A stretch of DNA of 45,118 bases from Pseudomonadota bacterium. Lineage in GTDB: Bacteria; Desulfobacterota; Desulfovibrionia; Desulfovibrionales; Desulfomicrobiaceae. Every line of letters starts with the position of its first letter. The first letter of the stretch is position 1. The notes under the pieces are model-generated. The model was not told the origin of the DNA. It ran no database searches and was given only the letters and a program-made list of their open reading frames with translations. A program made the translations under genes and the position numbers. Location of the stretch: positions 1 through 45,118 of the forward strand of contig JAEWKZ010000135.1 in NCBI GenBank assembly GCA_023393525.1. Reading direction: 5' to 3'. This document shows, in pieces, positions 7,902 to 15,914 of the stretch.

Positions 7902-8818
7902 CTCCGGAAATTCTGCTCGCGCTCCTGGCGGCCACGGTCCAGGCCGGGACCCCCATTCTCTACGCGACCCTGGGCGAGATCCTGACCGAGAAAGGCGGCA
8001 TCCTGAACCTGGGCGTGGAAGGGATGATGCTGGTCGGCGCCCTGATCGGCTTCCTGACCGCCCTGCACACCGGCTCCCCGGTCCTGGCCTTCCTGGCAGG
8101 AGGGCTGGCCGGCGCCTGCATGGCCGCCGTGCACGGCATCGTCTGCATCTGGTTCATGGGCAACCAGGTCGTCTCGGGTCTGGCCCTGACCATCTTCGGC
8201 ACCGGCCTGGCCGGTTTTTTCGGCACGCCCTACATCGGCCGCACCGCTCCCGGCTTCGACAAATTCAGTCTGCCCGGCCTGGGCGACCTGCCGGGCCTGG
8301 GTCCGATCTTTTTCCAGCAGGACGCCCTGGTCTACCTTTCCTACCTCCTTCCGCCGCTCCTGTGGGCCTTTTTCCGCTACAGCCGCTGGGGCATGGCCAT
8401 CCGCGCGGCCGGTGAAAGCCCCGCCGCGACACGGGCCGCGGGCTTGAACGTCCTGGCCTACCGCTGGGCGGCGCTGCTGGGGGGCGGCGTCCTGGTCGGC
8501 TTCGGAGGAAGCTACCTGAGCCTGGCCTATACGCACCTGTGGACCAACGGGCTGACCTCCGGACGCGGCTGGATCGCCGTGGCCCTGGTCATCTTCGCTT
8601 TCTGGCGGCCAAGCAGGGCCATGATCGGCGCCTATCTTTTCGGCGGAGTGATGGCCTTCCAGCTCCGCCTGCAGGCCATGGGCACGGCTCTGCCCTCGTC
8701 CATCCTGCTCATGCTGCCTTATGTACTGACCATCGCGGCCCTGGCCTTCTCGTCCTGGCGCGGCGACCGCACCGAAGCCCCGGCCGCGCTGGGCGTGAAC
8801 ATGGAACCTTCTGAATAG
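7898..8818 (+). CDS. ABC transporter permease, BMP/nucleoside uptake family (second permease)
   Basis: A 306-residue integral membrane protein (YufQ/NupQ type), the smaller partner in the permease heterodimer. TPILYATLGEILTEKGGILNLGVEGMMLVGA near the N-terminus is the family's hallmark, and GMAIRAAGESPAATRAAGLNV is the cytoplasmic coupling loop that contacts the ATPase. The start at 7898 overlaps the stop of the first permease (ATGA). The same frame stays open further upstream, but that part is antisense-like shadow. The next gene, gpt, begins ten bases later. Confidence 0.9.
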   Translation: MTPEILLALLAATVQAGTPILYATLGEILTEKGGILNLGVEGMMLVGALIGFLTALHTGSPVLAFLAGGLAGACMAAVHGIVCIWFMGNQVVSGLALTIFGTGLAGFFGTPYIGRTAPGFDKFSLPGLGDLPGLGPIFFQQDALVYLSYLLPPLLWAFFRYSRWGMAIRAAGESPAATRAAGLNVLAYRWAALLGGGVLVGFGGSYLSLAYTHLWTNGLTSGRGWIAVALVIFAFWRPSRAMIGAYLFGGVMAFQLRLQAMGTALPSSILLMLPYVLTIAALAFSSWRGDRTEAPAALGVNMEPSE

Positions 8819-8827
8819 GATACCCTT

Positions 8828-9313
8828 ATGACCGAAAGCAGATATCAACGCACCTACCCCATCTCCTGGGACCAGCTGCATCGCGACGCCAAGGCGCTGT
8901 CCTGGCGTCTGCTCGACAAGGACTTCTTCAAAGGCATCATCGCCGTGACCCGAGGCGGACTCGTGCCGGCGGCCATCATCGCCCGCGAACTGGACATCCG
9001 CCTGGTGGATACCGTCTGCGTGTCCAGTTACGACTGGAAGAACCAGAAGGGCGAGGTCAAGCTCCTGAAGGGCATCGAAGGCGACGGCGAGGGCTGGCTC
9101 ATCATCGACGATCTGGTCGACACAGGCCGCACGGCCAAGCTCATCCGGGAACTGCTGCCCAAGGCCCACTTCGCCTCCATCTACGCCAAACCGGCAGGAC
9201 GGCCGCTGGTGGACACCTTCATCACCGAGGTCAGCCAGGACACGTGGATCCTGTTCCCATGGGACACCGAATCCCAGTTCGTGCAACCCATAGCCGGGAT
9301 GCGGCAGGGCTGA
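8828..9313 (+). CDS. gpt: Xanthine(-guanine) phosphoribosyltransferase
   Basis: A 161-residue purine salvage enzyme that converts xanthine, guanine or hypoxanthine plus PRPP into the nucleotide. It closely resembles E. coli Gpt along its whole length: GIIAVTRGGLVPAAIIARELDIR at about 37-59, VDTVCVSSYD, EGDGEGW, and the PRPP-binding loop LIIDDLVDTGRT at 91-102, then AKPAGRPLVD. It sits inside the ABC importer operon, between the second permease and the ATPase. Imported purine would thus be trapped as nucleotide, and the gene's position is the best evidence for what the transporter carries. Confidence 0.93.
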   Translation: MTESRYQRTYPISWDQLHRDAKALSWRLLDKDFFKGIIAVTRGGLVPAAIIARELDIRLVDTVCVSSYDWKNQKGEVKLLKGIEGDGEGWLIIDDLVDTGRTAKLIRELLPKAHFASIYAKPAGRPLVDTFITEVSQDTWILFPWDTESQFVQPIAGMRQG

Positions 9314-9316
9314 GGC

Positions 9317-10819
9317 ATGCCAGCTTCCGTGGCCGCGGTCAGCCTGCGCGGCATCACCAAGGTGTTCGGCGCGGTCAGGGCCAACAACGACATCAGCCTG
9401 GACATCCACGCGGGCCGGATCAAGGCCCTGCTCGGCGAGAACGGGGCGGGCAAGAGCACGCTCATGTCCATCCTGGCCGGGCATTACCTGCCCGACGGTG
9501 GCGAGATCCTCATCGACGGCCAGCCGCGCTTCCTGCGCACGACCAAGGACGCCATCCGGGCGGGAATCGGCATGGTCTATCAGCACTTCATGCTGGTGGA
9601 GGCCATGACCGTGGCCGAAAACGTGTTCCTGGGCCAGGAGCCGGGATTTTTCCTTTCACCCCGGGCCATGCGCGAGCAGGTCCGGATTCTGGCGCGAAAC
9701 TTCGGTCTGGACATCGACCCGGCGGCCCGCGTGGCCGACCTGTCCATGGGCGAGAAGCAGCGCGTCGAGATATTGAAGCTTTTGCAGCGCAAAAGCCGCA
9801 TTCTCATCTTCGACGAGCCCACGGCGGTGCTCACTCCCCAGGAGGCCGAGCAGCTTTTCGCGGCCCTGCGCAGCATGGCGGCCCAGGGGAAGGCCATCGT
9901 CTACATCTCCCACAAGCTGGGCGAGGTCATGGCCCTGGCCGACGAGATCGCCATCCTGCGCCGAGGCGAGGTGGTGGACGAACTTCCCGCCGAGGCGGTC
10001 CACTCCCAGTCCGATCTGGCCAAGCGCATGGTCGGACGGGAAGTGCTCCTCGAAATCCACCGCGACCCCATGGAACTGCGGCAAAACGTGCTGCGCATGC
10101 AGGACGTGGGCACCGAGATCCTGCGGGACGTCTCCCTGAGCCTCCGGCAAGGTGAAGTGCTGGCCGTGGTCGGCGTGGCCGGCAACGGCCAGAAGGACCT
10201 GGTCGAGGTCGTGTGCGGGCTCAAGGAGCCGAGCAGCGGCGAGGTCAACGTGCTCGGCAAAGGCTGGCAGGCCTTTTTCTCCACCCCGGCCTGGCAGGGG
10301 GGCCTCAGCTACATCCCCGAAGACCGCATGGGGCTGGCGGTCTGCCGAAGCATGGATCTGGTGGACAACTTCCTGCTGACCACGCGCCAGGGCTACAGTT
10401 CCTCCGTCTGGCTGCAGCGCGACAGGGCCAAGTCCGTGGCCCTGGAACTGGTCCGGCAATTCAAGGTGTCCCCGCCCGATGTGACCTGCCAGGCCAGGCA
10501 GCTTTCGGGCGGCAACCTGCAGAAGATGGTCCTGGCCAGGGAATTTCACCGGCGGCCGCGTCTCATCGTGGCCGAACAGCCCACCCAGGGCCTGGACGTC
10601 TCAGCCATCGAGGAGGTCTGGACCACCCTGCTCGCGGCCCGCGAGGAAGCGGGCATCCTGCTCGTCACCGGCGACCTGGCCGAAGCCCTGGCCCTGGCCG
10701 ACCGCGTCGCGGTCATGTACGGCGGCAGGATCGTGGACACGTTCTCTGCGGACGACCAGCGCCGCGTGGGCCGCATCGGCCAGATGATGGCCGGCATGAA
10801 TCCCGATGCCGACCACTGA
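9317..10819 (+). CDS. ABC transporter ATP-binding protein, BMP/nucleoside uptake family
   Basis: A 500-residue protein with two fused ABC domains, as in sugar and nucleoside importers (YufO/NupO type). Domain 1 has Walker A GENGAGKST (40-48), signature LSMGE (142-146) and Walker B ILIFDEP (162-168). Domain 2 (about 255-500) has the usual degenerate Walker A (VGVAGNGQKD) and an intact LSGGN signature. The ATG lies three bases after the gpt stop. It supplies energy for the two permeases encoded upstream. The last codons overlap the following methyltransferase gene by 14 bases. Confidence 0.92.
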   Translation: MPASVAAVSLRGITKVFGAVRANNDISLDIHAGRIKALLGENGAGKSTLMSILAGHYLPDGGEILIDGQPRFLRTTKDAIRAGIGMVYQHFMLVEAMTVAENVFLGQEPGFFLSPRAMREQVRILARNFGLDIDPAARVADLSMGEKQRVEILKLLQRKSRILIFDEPTAVLTPQEAEQLFAALRSMAAQGKAIVYISHKLGEVMALADEIAILRRGEVVDELPAEAVHSQSDLAKRMVGREVLLEIHRDPMELRQNVLRMQDVGTEILRDVSLSLRQGEVLAVVGVAGNGQKDLVEVVCGLKEPSSGEVNVLGKGWQAFFSTPAWQGGLSYIPEDRMGLAVCRSMDLVDNFLLTTRQGYSSSVWLQRDRAKSVALELVRQFKVSPPDVTCQARQLSGGNLQKMVLAREFHRRPRLIVAEQPTQGLDVSAIEEVWTTLLAAREEAGILLVTGDLAEALALADRVAVMYGGRIVDTFSADDQRRVGRIGQMMAGMNPDADH

Positions 10820-11468
10820 GTGTCCAGACTCCAACCAGCGCATCACGGTGCCGGCCGCAGGCCGCGACTGGACACTGGAGCGCCCGGCGGATCTGGAATC
10901 TCTCTGGCGGTCCATGGACGAGGACGACTCGGAAGCGGAGGAACACATCCCCTACTGGGTCGAACTCTGGCCCGCGACCTTGGCCCTATGCGACTGGCTG
11001 TCCCGCCAGGACCTCTCTGGGCGCAGATGCCTCGACCTGGGTTGCGGGCTGGGCCTGTCCGCCCTGGTGGCCGCGAGCCTGGGCGCGCGGGTGGTAGGCA
11101 TGGACTACGAGCACGGGGCGTTGTATTTTGCCCGGCGAAACGCCCGCATCAACGCGATCGATTCGCCGCTCTGGGTGCGCATGGACTGGAACAGGCCCGG
11201 CCTCGCGCCAGCCGCCTTCGACCGCATCTGGGGCGGAGACATCTTTTATGAACAGCGTTTTTTCGAACCCTTGGAAGCCCTGCTGCTGCGCTGCCTCGCT
11301 CCGGGCGGCAAAGCCTGGTTCGGCGATCCGGAGCGAACCGTGTCCAGTACCGTATGGGCCCGCTTCACCCGCCGGGGCTGGCGGGTCAGAAATCAGGGGC
11401 GGACCGTGGTCCCTTTCGACCAGGCGCGCATGACGGTCAACGTATGGGAACTTTCCCGTCCCCAATGA
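10806..11468 (+). CDS. Class I SAM-dependent methyltransferase (Methyltransf_16/ETFB-Lys-MT-like)
   Basis: 220 residues. The SAM-binding motif I is CLDLGCGLGLSAL (75-87), and VVGMDYEHGAL supplies the acidic residue for the ribose. An IPYWVELWPATLALCDWL segment upstream of motif I is typical of the family of lysine methyltransferases that modify proteins such as the electron-transfer flavoprotein beta subunit. The DxxY-like WGGDIFYEQRFFEPL occupies the post-II position. It overlaps the importer ATPase by 14 bases, so it is cotranscribed, but no functional link is evident. The substrate is unknown; a protein lysine is the best guess. Confidence 0.75.
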   Translation: MPTTECPDSNQRITVPAAGRDWTLERPADLESLWRSMDEDDSEAEEHIPYWVELWPATLALCDWLSRQDLSGRRCLDLGCGLGLSALVAASLGARVVGMDYEHGALYFARRNARINAIDSPLWVRMDWNRPGLAPAAFDRIWGGDIFYEQRFFEPLEALLLRCLAPGGKAWFGDPERTVSSTVWARFTRRGWRVRNQGRTVVPFDQARMTVNVWELSRPQ

Positions 11469-11477
11469 GGAGGTAAA

Positions 11478-11897
11478 ATGGGTCAGACTATTCGCTTTGG
11501 AGTGTCTCTTGACTCCGATCTGCTGGAGAAATTCGACGCCTTGTGCGAGGAGCGCTGCTACCAGACGCGCTCCGAGGCCATCCGCGACCTGATTCGAAAC
11601 ACTCTGGTGCAGAAGGAATGGGAAGACCTGAACAAGGAGATGGTCGGGACCCTGACCCTGGTCTTCGATCACCACCACTCGGACCTGGCCCAGAAGATGA
11701 CCGAGATCCAGCATTCGTCGCTGGATGTCATCCATTCTTCCCTGCACATTCATCTCGACCACCACAACTGCATGGAGGTCCTCATTCTGCGCGGGCCCGG
11801 CCAGGACATCAAGGCCACGGCCGAGCGGCTCATCTCCACCAAGGGGGTGAAGCACGGCAAGCTGAGCCTGGCCACCACCGGACAGGACCTCGCCTGA
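11478..11897 (+). CDS. nikR: Nickel-responsive transcriptional regulator NikR
   Basis: A 139-residue NikR. An N-terminal ribbon-helix-helix (residues 1-48, with RSEAIRDLIR) binds DNA as a dimer, and a C-terminal ACT-like domain (about 56-135) senses nickel. The expected square-planar Ni ligands are visible: H79 in EIQHSS, H90 and H92 in SSLHIHLDHHNC, and C98. Family members repress nickel uptake genes; none lies in this window, so the targets are elsewhere. An AGGAGG site precedes the ATG. The stop codon overlaps the folE2 start (TGATG), coupling translation of the two. Confidence 0.95.
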   Translation: MGQTIRFGVSLDSDLLEKFDALCEERCYQTRSEAIRDLIRNTLVQKEWEDLNKEMVGTLTLVFDHHHSDLAQKMTEIQHSSLDVIHSSLHIHLDHHNCMEVLILRGPGQDIKATAERLISTKGVKHGKLSLATTGQDLA

Positions 11898-12718
11898 TGC
11901 GCGACGTTCAGAGCGGGCCTGCGGAAGTGGCCCTGCGCATCGACCGGGTGGGGGTCAAGAACCTGTCCATCCCCCTGACCGTCCGCGACCGGGCCAACGG
12001 ACGCCAGCACACCGTGGCCAGGGTGGATTTGAGCGTCGATCTGCCGGCCGAATTCAAGGGCACGCACATGAGCCGTTTCCTGGAAGCCCTGCGCGACATG
12101 GACACGACCCTGGACGCGGCCAGCTGCAAAAACCTGCTCCTCGACCTGCGGGACCGCCTGCACGCCAAAAGCTCCCACCTGTGCTTTCTTTTCACCTATT
12201 TTCTGGAACAGCGCGCTCCGGTCACGGGGAGTCCGGCGCTGATGGACTATTCCTGCTTCCTGCGCGGCGTGTTGCAAGGCGGGGAGGTCAGCCTGATCCT
12301 GGGCGTGGAGGTGCCGGTCATGACCGTGTGCCCCTGCTCGAAAGCCATCTCGAAGGAGGGAGCCCACAGCCAGCGGGCCATGGTGCGCATCGAAGCGCAG
12401 TGCCTCGGCATGCTCTGGGTCGAGGACCTCATCGCCATCGCCCAGGAGTCGGGATCGTCCCCTGTCTACGCGCTGCTGAAGCGTGAGGACGAGAAATACG
12501 TGACCGAAGCGGCCTTCGCCGCCCCGACCTTCGTGGAGGACGTGGTCAGAGGGGCGGCTGCGCGTCTGGCGGCACACCCCAAGGTGCGGGGCTTTCGGGT
12601 CGAGGTGGAATCGTTCGAGTCCATCCACAACCACAGCGCCTACGCCTGCATCGACCAGATGGACGAGACGGACCCAAAGCTTGACTCAGCTTCAGACGGC
12701 GTTAGAGTGAACCCGTGA
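11897..12718 (+). CDS. folE2: GTP cyclohydrolase IB (FolE2)
   Basis: 273 residues. Converts GTP to dihydroneopterin triphosphate, the first step of folate synthesis; FolE2 is the alternative to the zinc enzyme FolE and can use other divalent metals. The family signature FKGTHMSRF lies at 53-61, the active-site CPCSK at 145-149, and the EGAHSQR block with H157 follows. The start at 11897 overlaps the nikR stop by one base, and the protein opens directly into the conserved region. A metal regulator and a metal-flexible enzyme in one transcript is noteworthy. Folate genes folD and trmFO are also in the window. Confidence 0.95.
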   Translation: MRDVQSGPAEVALRIDRVGVKNLSIPLTVRDRANGRQHTVARVDLSVDLPAEFKGTHMSRFLEALRDMDTTLDAASCKNLLLDLRDRLHAKSSHLCFLFTYFLEQRAPVTGSPALMDYSCFLRGVLQGGEVSLILGVEVPVMTVCPCSKAISKEGAHSQRAMVRIEAQCLGMLWVEDLIAIAQESGSSPVYALLKREDEKYVTEAAFAAPTFVEDVVRGAAARLAAHPKVRGFRVEVESFESIHNHSAYACIDQMDETDPKLDSASDGVRVNP

Positions 12719-12731
12719 GTGGAGGTGCATC

Positions 12732-13103
12732 ATGATGGAAAACGTGCAGGCCCTGCAGGCCATCAGCTATTCCCAACAGGTCGCGGCCAACAATGTGGCC
12801 AACATGAACACCAACGGCTTTCATTCAAGCCGGGCGGAATTTGAGACCGGCCCCGATGGCCAGGGAGTACAGGCGCAGGGCTCCTACGAAAACACCTCAG
12901 CCGGCCCGCTGGTGCCGGGCGGTGAGTACGTGGAAACCGACGGGGGGCAGCGCTACGAAGAGATGTTGGTCGAAGGGTCGAACACCGATCTGGCCACGGA
13001 GATGGTGCAGATGATCGAAAACGAGCACGCCTTTGCCGCCAACGCCGCCGCCCTCCACACGCACCTGGACATGACCGGCGTAATCATCAACATGATGGTC
13101 TGA
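12732..13103 (+). CDS. Short flagellar rod/hook-like protein (orphan)
   Basis: 123 residues. The N-terminal part has the rod-family motif ANNVANMNTNGFHSSRAEFE (about 20-39), and the C-terminal 40 residues (NTDLATEMVQMIENEHAFAANAAALHTHLDM) match the flagellar rod C-terminal helix. Between them lies only a short spacer of about 45 residues, so the protein is smaller than FlgB, FlgC or FlgG. No other flagellar genes are nearby. GGAGGT precedes tandem ATGs. A terminator follows directly. It could be a minimal FlgC-like rod subunit or an accessory axial protein; which is not clear. Confidence 0.75.
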   Translation: MMENVQALQAISYSQQVAANNVANMNTNGFHSSRAEFETGPDGQGVQAQGSYENTSAGPLVPGGEYVETDGGQRYEEMLVEGSNTDLATEMVQMIENEHAFAANAAALHTHLDMTGVIINMMV

Positions 13104-13129
13104 ATTTTTTCGAACGCTCAAGACAGCAG

Positions 13130-13161
13130 AGCCGCACTCCGAAAAGGGGGGCGGCTTTTTT
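13130..13161 (+). terminator. Rho-independent terminator after the rod-like gene
   Basis: The stem AGCCGC...GCGGCT, extended by CC/GG, closes on an A-rich loop and is followed at once by a run of six T (13156-13161). It ends the plus-strand run that began with the importer operon or, more likely, with nikR-folE2. Confidence 0.8.
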
Positions 13162-13175
13162 CACGCCCGCTTCTT

Positions 13176-13215
13176 CACCCCTTGTACGGGGTGCAGGGGG
13201 CATCTTCCTTCCCCC
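13176..13215. repeat. Two small hairpins at the hslO 3' end
   Basis: CACCCC pairs with GGGGTG (13176-13181 with 13188-13193), and GGGGG pairs with CCCCC (13196-13200 with 13211-13215, reaching the hslO stop codon). GC-rich stems without T-tracts, similar in style to those after trmFO. A possible terminator for hslO or a dispersed intergenic repeat. Confidence 0.4.
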
Positions 13216-14090
13216 TAATGCCGCTCCTCCGCCAGCCGCCGCAGATCCTCCGGGGTGAAGGCGTACGGCTCCCGGCAGAATTCGCAGGTGATGACCGTGT
13301 CTTCGCCGCGCTCGGCCAGACTTTTGATTTCGTCCACGCCGGGGGTGATGAGCGCCTGTTCGATGCGGTCGCGGGAGCAGCCGCAATGGAAGGCCACGTC
13401 CTGATGCCCGAGGATCTCGAAGGGGATGTCCCCGAAGATGCGATCCAGAACCTCCTTGGGGGTGGCGCCGTCCAGGAGCAGCTTGGCCAGGGGCGGCAAG
13501 GACGCCAGCCGCCGCATCAAGGCGTCCAGGGCCTCTTCGTTGGCCGGGGGCAGGGACTGGATCAGAAATCCTCCGGCCACGACGATGCCGCCCTGGGCGT
13601 CGGGGACGGTGGTCAGACCCATGGCCGAGGGGGTTTGCTCGGAATCCGTGAGGTAGTAGGCGATGTCCTCGGCGATTTCGCTGGACACGAGATTGACCAC
13701 GCCCTGGTAGGGGGCCTTGAGCCCCAGATCCCTGGTCACGGTCAAAAGCCCGGCCCGGCCCAGGGCGCCGGGAACGTCGAAGCGGCCGTCCTTGAGCGGC
13801 AGGTCCACGGCCGGGTTGCCCACGTATCCATGCACGAGGCACATGGGATCTGCCTCGACCACGATCTTGCCCAGCGGGCCGTTTCCTTCGAATTTGAGGG
13901 CCACGCGCTGACGGCCCTTGAGCAGGGCGCCCAGGAGCACGGCCCCGGTCATGGCGCGGCCCAGGGCCACGGAAGCGGTGGGCAGGGTGGCGTGACGCGC
14001 GCAGGCCTCGCCGACCGTGGCGGTGGTCAGGCAGGCCATGGCGCGCACATTGGCTTCGTTTGAAATGACGCGAACAAGCTGGTCTTTCAT
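13215..14090 (-). CDS. hslO: Hsp33 redox-regulated chaperone
   Basis: A 291-residue cytosolic holdase activated by oxidative unfolding. The C-terminal zinc switch is complete: C236-x-C238 and C269-x-x-C272, that is CxC-X30-CxxC. The N-terminal domain shows GRAMTGAVLLGALLKG and the FEGNGPLGKI block typical of Hsp33. It is downstream of sfsA with a four-base overlap, so the two are cotranscribed. In an anaerobe, a chaperone triggered by oxidants fits occasional oxygen exposure, which is inference. Confidence 0.95.
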   Translation of the reverse strand: MKDQLVRVISNEANVRAMACLTTATVGEACARHATLPTASVALGRAMTGAVLLGALLKGRQRVALKFEGNGPLGKIVVEADPMCLVHGYVGNPAVDLPLKDGRFDVPGALGRAGLLTVTRDLGLKAPYQGVVNLVSSEIAEDIAYYLTDSEQTPSAMGLTTVPDAQGGIVVAGGFLIQSLPPANEEALDALMRRLASLPPLAKLLLDGATPKEVLDRIFGDIPFEILGHQDVAFHCGCSRDRIEQALITPGVDEIKSLAERGEDTVITCEFCREPYAFTPEDLRRLAEERH

Positions 14091-14818
14091 GCGTGATTAT
14101 CCGGATGAGGTTGATTTCTTGAAACAAGGGGCAACCGCGGCCCCAGGGCTATGCCTTCGGGGCCGGCGTGCACCACATGGGGCCAGAACTCCACGCCCTT
14201 GTCCGCGGCCAGCCAGAAAAGCTCGGCAAAACGGGGGTCAATGAAGTCCGCAGGGCCGAAGCATTTTCCGTCCCCGCGCTGCACGGCCAGGAAAACGCCC
14301 ACGCGCGCCCCGCTTTCCGCCAGGGCCATGAGCTCGAGCAGGTGCTTCTGTCCGCGCAATGTCACGGCGTCAGGAAAGCAGGCCACCTGGTCCTCGACCA
14401 TGGTCACGTTCTTGGCCTCGATCCAGAAGTGCCCGTTCGGCCCGGAGAGTCTGGCGTCAAGGCGTGAATCCCCATGCACGGCCTCGGGCAGAAACGTGTC
14501 ATAGCCCAGAAATTCCGGGATGGCCGACGTTTCCCACATCCTTCTGAGCAGCCGGTTGGGGGTCGAAGTGTTGACTCCGATCCATTCTCCGCAAGGGCGG
14601 ACCAACTCCAGCGTGTAGGGCAGCTTGCGCTTCGGGGACGCCGCCGGGGAGAGGAACACGTCCATGCCGGGCCGCAGCAGGCCGAGCATGGAACCGGAGT
14701 TGTTGGTGTGCGCGACCACAGGCTTTCCGTCCACGAGGACGTGGACCAGAAAACGCTTTTCGCGAGCCACGAACACGGCGCTACGGCTCCCGGGGGGAAA
14801 TTTCAAGAGGTGCTGCAT
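14087..14818 (-). CDS. sfsA: SfsA family DNA/RNA nuclease-like protein
   Basis: A 243-residue SfsA (sugar fermentation stimulation) protein: an OB-fold-like N-terminal half followed by a PD-(D/E)XK nuclease-like half. Family marks are HTNNSGSMLGLL (about 37-48), GVNTSTPNRLL, SRLDARL, and WIEAKNVT with the catalytic-type E-x-K. The E. coli protein was named for its effect on maltose metabolism; the molecular role is not settled. It is first in a two-gene unit with hslO and diverges from the sigma-54 activator across a short region carrying a palindrome. Confidence 0.92.
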   Translation of the reverse strand: MQHLLKFPPGSRSAVFVAREKRFLVHVLVDGKPVVAHTNNSGSMLGLLRPGMDVFLSPAASPKRKLPYTLELVRPCGEWIGVNTSTPNRLLRRMWETSAIPEFLGYDTFLPEAVHGDSRLDARLSGPNGHFWIEAKNVTMVEDQVACFPDAVTLRGQKHLLELMALAESGARVGVFLAVQRGDGKCFGPADFIDPRFAELFWLAADKGVEFWPHVVHAGPEGIALGPRLPLVSRNQPHPDNHA

Positions 14819-14833
14819 TTTGGAGTTGCTTTT

Positions 14834-14851
14834 CTGTCATAATCTTGACAG
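14834..14851. promoter_or_regulatory. Operator-like palindrome CTGTCA-N6-TGACAG
   Basis: A perfect 18-base inverted repeat with 6-base half-sites in the divergent sfsA / sigma-54 activator region. The spacing TGTCA-N6-TGACA has the geometry of CRP/FNR-family operators, and TGTC half-sites recall CooA-type sites. This is pattern resemblance only. It lies 16-33 bases upstream of the sfsA ATG and about 50 bases from the activator's ATG, so it could control both. Confidence 0.5.
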
Positions 14852-14902
14852 CTAGGCAGTATCGAAACAGAGTTGAAGCCCATTCCCGTTTCAGGAGAGG
14901 CC

Positions 14903-15910
<1,008 letters not shown>

Positions 15911-15914
15911 TAAT

